From: JAIBJN01 sp963842305
GTDB taxonomy: Bacteria > Actinomycetota > Thermoleophilia > Gaiellales > Gaiellaceae
Reading direction: 5' to 3'
Assembly: GCA_963842305.1 (NCBI GenBank)
Contig: CAWJFW010000005.1
Coordinates: forward strand, 477,962 to 541,961
DNA: 64,000 bases
The translations under genes were made by a program, and so were the position numbers. Positions 57,836 to 64,000 of this stretch are shown piece by piece; within the stretch, counting starts at the first letter, position 1, and every line of letters starts with the position of its first letter. Under the pieces are notes generated by a model, which was not told where the DNA came from, searched no databases, and saw only the letters and a program-made list of their open reading frames with translations.

Positions 57836-60800
57836 ATGAGGATGCTCACTGTCCGTTTCATAACTGCACTCCTTCTGTGCCCGCTGCACGCGTCGGTCGC
57901 TCTCGCTCAGTACAACACCGGTGAAATCGGCGGCGTGGTCCGTGACGCGTCAGGGGGCGTGTTGGCGGGGGCCACCGTCACCGCCACTCACCCCGCTACC
58001 GGGACGAAAGTGCAGCGTGTCACCGAGGCGGATGGACGCTATTTCCTTCCGGCGCTCCGTATTGGGCAGTGGGATATCGACGTCACGCTGAGCGGCTTCG
58101 CCACCCAGAGACAGACTCTCATTCTCGAAGTCGGTCGGACGTTGGCCGTGGACTTTGCGCTGGGTCTGCAGGCGATGGCCGAAGAAGTCCGCGTCGAGGC
58201 GAGCGCCCCACTGCTGCAGACTACCAACGCCGAGATCAGCGACGTCATCGAGAATCGGGAGGTCGTGCAGCTGCCGCTCAACGGACGGAACTTCATCAAT
58301 CTCGCGCAACTGAGCGATGCGGTGGTGATTCCGCCAGGCGGCACACGCGGCGGCGCGCTGGGACAGGCGGGCCAGCTCCCGAACGTCGGCGGTCAACGGT
58401 CTGGCCACAACATTTACCTGGTCGACGGCGCGAAAGTCACCGATGAACTCTTCAACAATCTTGTTCTCAACCCGTCGATCGATTCGATCGAGGAGTTCAA
58501 GATCCAGAAGTCCATGTATCCGGCGGAGTTCGGTGGCAAGGCGTCGGCCCTCATCAACGTGGTGACGAGGGCCGGCGCGAATGCGTTCCGCGGGAGCATC
58601 TTCGAGTTCCACCGAAACGACGCGTTCGACTCACGCAACTACTTCCAACCCGCCGACCAGCCGCTTCCGCCGCTACGCCAGAACCAGTTCGGCGGGTCGC
58701 TCGGCGGACCGATCGCCCGGAACCGGACGTTCTTCTTCGGCAGCTACGAGGGCACGAAGCTCCGCCGCTCCCAAACGACGGTCTTCTCGGTGCCAACGGC
58801 CGCCGCGCGGGCCGGGAACTTGGCCGGACTCGCCAGCATCTGCGATCCGCTGACGAGACCGACGACCGGCGTCTGCACGCCGTTCCCCAACAATCAAATT
58901 CCCGCGAACCGCATCGATCCGATCGCGGCGGCATTCCTGGCCAACGTGCCGATGCCGAATGCCAGCGGGAACTTCCAGAACCTCGCGGCGACCGAGGAGC
59001 TGACCAGGGATCTGCATCAGTTCAGCGCACGAGTCGATCATTCCCTTGGCGCCTCCGATCAGCTCTTCGCCCGCTTCTCAACGTTTGACGCTGACGATCT
59101 CCAGCCATTCGGAACCAGCGCGCTGCAGGAGTCGCTCGTCCCCGGCTTCGGTCGCACACTCACGACACACACGCGTAACGCGGTCGCCAGCCACACTCGC
59201 GTCTTCGGTAATTCGAAGCTGAACGAAGTCCGTGTCGGCTGGATGAAGGTGACCGGCGGGCAAGTCGGCCTCAACGAGGGCAACCCGTTCGCGACCCAGG
59301 TCGGCCTGCTGGGCGTGTCCAGCGACCCGCGCGACACCGGATTTCCGCAAATATCCACGGGCGGCTTCTTCAGCACGATGGGCGATCCGACGGTGAACAC
59401 CACGCGTCACACCCAGCACTTCGAGCTGTACGACAATTTCACGTGGAATCGGGGCGCCCACCGCATGAAGTTCGGGGCTTACTACTACCATCTGCAGCTG
59501 CAGCCCGTGCAGGCCGACAACGCACGCGGTGCATTCGGCTACACCGGGCAGTTCAGCGGCAACGCGTTCGCCGATTTTCTGTTGGGCTATCCGACGACCG
59601 CCGTGTCCGGAATCGGGCGCGGCGACGAAGACGGCCGCAGCGACTGGCTGCACCTCTACTTCCAGGACGACTGGCAGGCCCGCAGCAATCTGACCCTCAA
59701 CCTCGGCCTGCGCTACGAGTACAACCAGCACATGTACGACGTGAACAACCGGTTATCCTCGATCGACCTGGACGCCGCGCGGTTCGTCATCGCCAGCGAC
59801 GAGAACGACACGATCCATCCGAGCGCCGATTCGCTGCTGCCGCTTATCCCGATTCCCTACGTCACCTCTAACCAGGCGGGCTGGGGCCGTGGGCTGCTCG
59901 ACCCGAGCGCCGTCCGCCTGGCGCCGCGTCTCGGTTTCGCGCTGTCGCTCGACGACAGCCGCGCGGTTCTGCGCGGCGGATACGGCATCTTCCTCAACCA
60001 GTGGGCGTACAGCGTGCAGACGGCCTTCGCACGCAACCTTCCCTTCTTCTTCGTGAAGCAGGTGGACGTCCCGATGACGCAGACGGTGCCGACCTTCCAG
60101 ACCAGGAACATCCTGACGAACAACGCCACCGGCACGATTGGTGGCAACATCATGGACTTCGCGTACAGCGTGGAGTACAGCCAGACTTGGAGCGGCGGGC
60201 TCCAGTACCGAGCTCACGCCGGTGACCTTGCTCGACGTGTTCTACATGGGCACCTGGACGCTCGGCGCCGACAACGCAACGGTCCACAACATTCCCGAAC
60301 CTGGTGACGGCCCGATTCAGTCCCGTCGTCCTATTCCGCAGTTGAGCCGCATCAACTCGATTCGCTTCGACGGCAAGTCGATTTATCACGGCGTCACCGT
60401 CAAGGCGGAACGTCGCCTGGCGAACAACTTCGCCTACAACGTCAGCTACACCTGGTCCGATTCGAAGGACGACGCCTCCAGTCCGGGGCCGACGGAAGCC
60501 GAGACGAATTTCCCTCAGAACGTCAGGAACATCTTCGACGAGACCGGCGAATGGGCACTCTCGAGCTTCAACCACACGCACCAGTTCATCGCCAGCGGCG
60601 TGTACCAGCTCCCATTCTTCGAGGGCGCAGGGGGAATCGCGGAGGCCGCGCTGGGCGGGTGGAGGGCGAACGCGATTCTTACAGCGCTGTCCGGCTCACC
60701 CTTTACCGTCAACCTGAGCGTGGATCGGGCGAACATCGGTGCCGGCCCGGCCCAGCGTCCGGATCAGACGTGCGACCCGAACGACGGGCCGAAAACGACC

Positions 60801-61091
60801 GCGCAGTGGTTCACGACGTCGTGTTTCGCCCTGCAGGCTCCGTTCACGTTCGGCAACGCCCGGCGGAACAGCGTCATCGGCCCTGGTTTCGCTAACATGG
60901 ACTTCGTCCTCGCCAAGACGTGGCGCACCGGTGGCGCCTCCGAGCTGGAGTTTCGCTGGGAGATCTTCAACCTTTTCAACCGCGCCAACTTCAACCTCCC
61001 TAACCGTATCTTTGGCAATCCAAGCTTCGGGCGGATCTCGAGCGCGAAGAATCCACGGGAGATGCAGTTCGGCGTGCGCTACGCCTTCTAG
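57836..61091 (+). CDS. TonB-dependent receptor, CarboxypepD_reg-like (Oar type), frameshifted
   Basis: Signal peptide MRMLTVRFITALLLCPLHAS, then VALA-QYNTGEIGGV. The first domain, VVRDASGGVLAGATVTATHP, is the carboxypeptidase-regulatory-like fold. The plug follows (NAEISDVIENREVVQLPLNG, NVGGQRSGHNIYLVDGAKVT), then the long beta-barrel (TRAGANAFRGSIFEFHRNDA, LYFQDDWQARSNLTLNLGLR). One frameshift near 60,208; reading resumes at LTPVTLLDVFYMGTWTLG and ends MQFGVRYAF with the C-terminal Phe of outer membrane proteins. Joined about 1,085 residues. Ligand unknown; this family is greatly expanded in Acidobacteriota. Confidence 0.9.
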
Positions 61092-61133
61092 CGGCGCTCC
61101 AGGATCAGAATCACACACTAAAATGTGGGGTGG

Positions 61134-61823
61134 ATGAACGACAGCATCCTGCTCGTCGAAGACGAGGCGGCGCTGCGCATGACGCTCGGCGACCGACTGC
61201 GCAAGGAAGGCTACGCCGTGGACTGCGCGGTGGACGGCGAGGACGGGTTCTTGAAGGCCACGGCCATCCCGTTCGACCTGATCGTGCTCGACGTCATGCT
61301 CCCGGGGAAGAGCGGCTTCACCGTCTGCGAGGAGATCCGGAAAGCCGGACTCATCACGCCAATCCTGATGCTGACCGCCCTCGGGCAGACCGCCGACAAG
61401 GTCAAGGGGCTGCGCATCGGCGCGGACGATTACGTCACCAAGCCTTTTCACATGCAGGAACTGATGGCGCGCATCGAGGCGCTGCTCCGCCGCGCACCGA
61501 GCAAACCTGCGGTGGCGGGTGACTCGTATCAGATCGGGACGGTCCGAATCGACCTTCGCGGCACGGCCGCGACGCGCGACGGCGAGCGGATCAACCTGTC
61601 GGCCCGCGAGTTCCAGCTCCTCCGCTACTTCATCGACCGGCCGGGGGCGACGCTGTCTCGCGAGGAGCTGCTGACCGAGGTGTGGGGCTATAGCGGCAAG
61701 ATGTTCACGCGCACGGTGGACGTCCACGTCGCGAGCCTCCGCCAGAAGCTCGAGCCCGAGCCCAAGGCGCCGCGCTTTTTCCTCACCGTTCAGGGGCTCG
61801 GGTACAAGTTCAAGCCCCAATGA
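61134..61823 (+). CDS. OmpR-family response regulator
   Basis: 229 residues. Receiver: MNDSILLVEDEAALRMTLGD, phospho-acceptor Asp53 in IVLDVMLPG, conserved Lys in DDYVTKPFH. Winged-helix DNA-binding end: LSAREFQLLRYFIDRPG, TRTVDVHVASLRQKLEPE, VQGLGYKF. The ATG at 61,134 is preferred over two upstream in-frame or nearby starts. TAAAAT at 61,119-61,124 could be its -10. Its stop overlaps the kinase ATG. Confidence 0.93.
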   Translation: MNDSILLVEDEAALRMTLGDRLRKEGYAVDCAVDGEDGFLKATAIPFDLIVLDVMLPGKSGFTVCEEIRKAGLITPILMLTALGQTADKVKGLRIGADDYVTKPFHMQELMARIEALLRRAPSKPAVAGDSYQIGTVRIDLRGTAATRDGERINLSAREFQLLRYFIDRPGATLSREELLTEVWGYSGKMFTRTVDVHVASLRQKLEPEPKAPRFFLTVQGLGYKFKPQ

Positions 61824-63379
61824 GCGATCGAATCCGAGCGCTGTTCTTCGCGCGCCGGCTGAAGGAGCGCGCCTTGTTGATTGCGGTCGTGATCACCACG
61901 ATCGTGATCGTCGGCTTCGGCATTGCCCAGTACCGCTGGAGCCGGCAGGTCACCGACGCCGCAGCGGTACGCCTCGCTGACACGCTGCAGATGTCGATGG
62001 TCAACTGGCAGGTCGACCTGCTGCGGACTTTCTCCGACGTGACCGCATCGATGGATTCGCCGCGGTATCCGCGGCTCGTGAAGAGGGTCATGCCAGTGAC
62101 ACGCGCGCGTGAGGGAGATGCATCGGAATGGCAGTTCGATCCTGACACGCCGGCGCTGATCAGCCGCTCGCACGTCATCGAGCTCGATCTCGCGGTCCTG
62201 CGGACGCAGATCCTCCCCGACCTGGCGCATCGCTATTTCCAGGGCACCGACGGTCTCGACTACGAAGTGGCGCTCGTCGCCAAGGGCGGGTCCCGTACTG
62301 TTCTCTATACGTCAGACGCAGGGTTCGGCGATCGGCCCGTGGAAGACGCCGACGGCACGCTGCAGGTGTTCGGCAGCGAGGACGGACGACCGATCCGCGT
62401 GTTCTCGCAGACGTCGCGCGAGAAGGATCACTACGTGGCCGCGATGACGTGGCTGCCGCTGATACCGTCCGCGGAAGGGAGTCAAGCCTGGGAGCTGGTC
62501 GTGCGGCACCGCCGGGGCGGCCCGCTCGGGGCATTCCTGGCGGAGACCCGCCGCCGCGACCTGACCATCGGCGCCGGCGCGCTCGTGCTGCTCGTGGCCA
62601 GCATCGCCTTACTCGTCGTGACCAGCACACGCGCGCAGCGGCTCGCGCGACTGCAGATGGACTTCGTGACCGCGGTCTCTCACGAGCTGCGGACCCCGCT
62701 CACCGTCATCAGATCGGCTGCGGACAACATCGCGCAGGGCGTCGTAGAAGAACGCAAGGACATGCAGGAGTACGGGACGGTCATCGGCGCGCAGGTTTCT
62801 CAGCTGTCGACGCTCGTTGAGCAGATTCTGCTGTTCGCGTCCCACAACCGGAATCCCCAGCGGTTCACGATGAAGCGCCTCGAGGTCATCGACATCATCG
62901 ACGCGACGCTCGCGAGCACCGAAGGTCTGATTCGTGCGGCCAACTTCACCATCGAGCGCACGATCGAACCCAATCTCCCCCCGGTCATGGGCGATCTGGT
63001 CGCGCTTTCGCAGTGCCTGCAGAACCTCGTGACCAACGCGCTGAAGTACGGGCGCGAACGGCGCTGGCTCGCGATCCACGCGCAGCTTGCCACCGACGGC
63101 GCTCAACGTGAGGTCCGGATTTCGGTCGAGGATCGCGGCATCGGCATATCGCGATCGGAACGCAAACGGATCTTCGAGCCGTTCTACCGCAGCCCGTCGG
63201 CGAGCGCCTCGCAGGTTCACGGCACCGGTCTCGGGCTGGCACTGGCCGCGACGATAGCGGAAATGATGGGCGGACGCCTGACAGTCGTAAGCGAGCCGGG
63301 ACAGGGCAGCACGTTTACGCTCCACCTGCCCGCGGCCGACGCGGTGGAAAGCCCCGGATTCGCACAGGCGTCCACGTGA
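61820..63379 (+). CDS. Membrane sensor histidine kinase
   Basis: 519 residues. One N-terminal helix (LLIAVVITTIVIVGFGIAQY), an extracytoplasmic sensor of about 200 residues, and a second helix (LTIGAGALVLLVASIALLVV). HisKA H-box VTAVSHELRTPLTVIRSAAD; N box LQNLVTNALKYG; G boxes VEDRGIGISRSE and GTGLGLALAATI. Partner of the regulator by the ATGA overlap. The pair follows the TonB receptor, so it may control that uptake system. Confidence 0.93.
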   Translation: MSDRIRALFFARRLKERALLIAVVITTIVIVGFGIAQYRWSRQVTDAAAVRLADTLQMSMVNWQVDLLRTFSDVTASMDSPRYPRLVKRVMPVTRAREGDASEWQFDPDTPALISRSHVIELDLAVLRTQILPDLAHRYFQGTDGLDYEVALVAKGGSRTVLYTSDAGFGDRPVEDADGTLQVFGSEDGRPIRVFSQTSREKDHYVAAMTWLPLIPSAEGSQAWELVVRHRRGGPLGAFLAETRRRDLTIGAGALVLLVASIALLVVTSTRAQRLARLQMDFVTAVSHELRTPLTVIRSAADNIAQGVVEERKDMQEYGTVIGAQVSQLSTLVEQILLFASHNRNPQRFTMKRLEVIDIIDATLASTEGLIRAANFTIERTIEPNLPPVMGDLVALSQCLQNLVTNALKYGRERRWLAIHAQLATDGAQREVRISVEDRGIGISRSERKRIFEPFYRSPSASASQVHGTGLGLALAATIAEMMGGRLTVVSEPGQGSTFTLHLPAADAVESPGFAQAST

Positions 63380-63482
63380 ACGGCTCAACCGGGACAGAGT
63401 ACCGTGATGACGAACGTTGATCCCAGCCGCGATGAGGCGGCGAGCGTCAAGATCGCCCGCCGCGCTTACAAACGATGATTGA

Positions 63483-63878
63483 CTAGCCGTTTGACGACGG
63501 GTCGCCGTCAGAATCATTGTGGGCCAAGCTGTCGAGCAAGAGCGGCGTGGGGTCGGTCACGTCGGCAACCCGGCGACGGTCTCTTGTTGGCACATTTTGA
63601 CCCGACTGGTCCCGCCGGGCCAGGATGGTTTCTAAGAACATCCGACCTACGCCGAACATCGCGACTCCGGCGATCCCACGGGTGACCCAGGTCTTGAGCT
63701 TCGTTGATGGTGGCACGTCGGCCTCGGCCCTCGGTCTGCGGCGATTTCGTCCGTTCCAGGCGCTCACCGGTACCCAGCGGGTCACAAACGCGAAGGCTTC
63801 AGACGCACACACGGGACACACTTGTTGTTCGTGTAGCTCTTCGCAGTCAAGACATACGCGGGCGTTCCGAAGCTGCAT
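63483..63878 (-). CDS. Zinc-ribbon protein with a membrane helix
   Basis: 131 residues, MQLRNARVCLDCEELHEQQV. Two CxxC pairs, CLDC and CPVC, about 10 residues apart, form a small zinc ribbon; WVTRGIAGVAMFGVGRMFLE is a probable membrane helix. The tail is charged and unstructured (ARRDQSGQNVPTRDRRRVAD). I do not recognise its function. The upstream DNA (63,905-63,925) has TGTTC-ACAATT-GAACA symmetry, a candidate operator. Confidence 0.6.
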   Translation of the reverse strand: MQLRNARVCLDCEELHEQQVCPVCASEAFAFVTRWVPVSAWNGRNRRRPRAEADVPPSTKLKTWVTRGIAGVAMFGVGRMFLETILARRDQSGQNVPTRDRRRVADVTDPTPLLLDSLAHNDSDGDPSSNG

Positions 63879-64000
63879 ACAAAATCAGTTTACGACACGA
63901 CCTTGTTCACAATTGAACAGCACGATCCGTCACGGCAGGTTTGTGACTGTCCCAGAACACAGTCGGCAGCCTCGGAATGCTCGCGGCCCCTAACCACGTT

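Overview
The window is bacterial DNA in two parts that do not look like one genome. Positions 1 to about 50,400 have very high G+C, G/C-ending codons, frequent GTG starts, a fused CofG/CofH (FbiC) F420 pathway and many apparently leaderless genes. This suggests an actinomycete, perhaps Thermoleophilia-like (inference from gene content only). From about 50,400 to the end the G+C is visibly lower and the genes (PadR plus a duplicated-orphan MacB-type permease, a CarboxypepD_reg TonB-dependent receptor, two-component genes) are typical of Acidobacteriota. At the join a type IIG restriction-modification gene loses its C-terminus and a padR gene loses its N-terminus, so an assembly chimera is the simplest explanation. 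About twenty genes, on both sides, carry single-base frameshifts with conserved sequence on either side, which looks like uncorrected long-read error rather than decay.

Layout, left part. 0-7 kb: tyrosine-recombinase tail, then ornithine cyclodeaminase, FmdB zinc ribbon, AtzG/AtzE-like amidase pair, DsbA-like protein, nitrilase-family hydrolase, cyclase and hydantoinase/carbamoylase-type M20 hydrolase; together a C-N bond hydrolysis island. 7-8.5 kb: thioesterase and hydroxyacid-oxoacid transhydrogenase-like dehydrogenase. 8.5-13.6 kb: F420 synthesis (fbiC, cofC, cofD, cofE) with an F420:NADP oxidoreductase. 13.6-15.9 kb: urate oxidation (HIU hydrolase, OHCU decarboxylase, uricase). 15.9-21.6 kb: class III aminotransferase, SemiSWEET, 8-oxoguanine deaminase-like amidohydrolase, PEP carboxylase. 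21.6-26.3 kb: coxE- and coxD-like genes separated by a secreted ELWxxDGT-repeat protein. 26.4-36.3 kb: a long molybdenum hydroxylase locus with a form I CO dehydrogenase (coxMSL, active-site loop AYRCSFR), two XdhC-type maturation proteins (one fused to a YHS domain), coxG, and a form II enzyme (coxSLM order, loop AYRGAGR). 36.3-49 kb: ECF sigma factor, phosphoesterase, xanthine dehydrogenase-type operon with a cupin, alcohol dehydrogenase, nuclease lipoprotein, stand-alone MshEN protein, adenine deaminase, NERD-like membrane protein. 49.2-50.4 kb: truncated type IIG enzyme.

Layout, right part. padR tail and ADOP permease, SDR oxidoreductase, lipoprotein with a strong terminator, hybrid histidine kinase, TonB-dependent receptor followed by an OmpR/histidine kinase pair, and a zinc-ribbon membrane protein.

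How it fits together: the left part describes an aerobic organism that can oxidise CO and salvage nitrogen from purines. Adenine deaminase, the xanthine dehydrogenase-type enzyme, uricase, HIU hydrolase and OHCU decarboxylase lead to allantoin, and M20 and amidase enzymes could act on ureide or carbamoyl products; no allantoinase is visible. No tRNA, rRNA or CRISPR array was seen.
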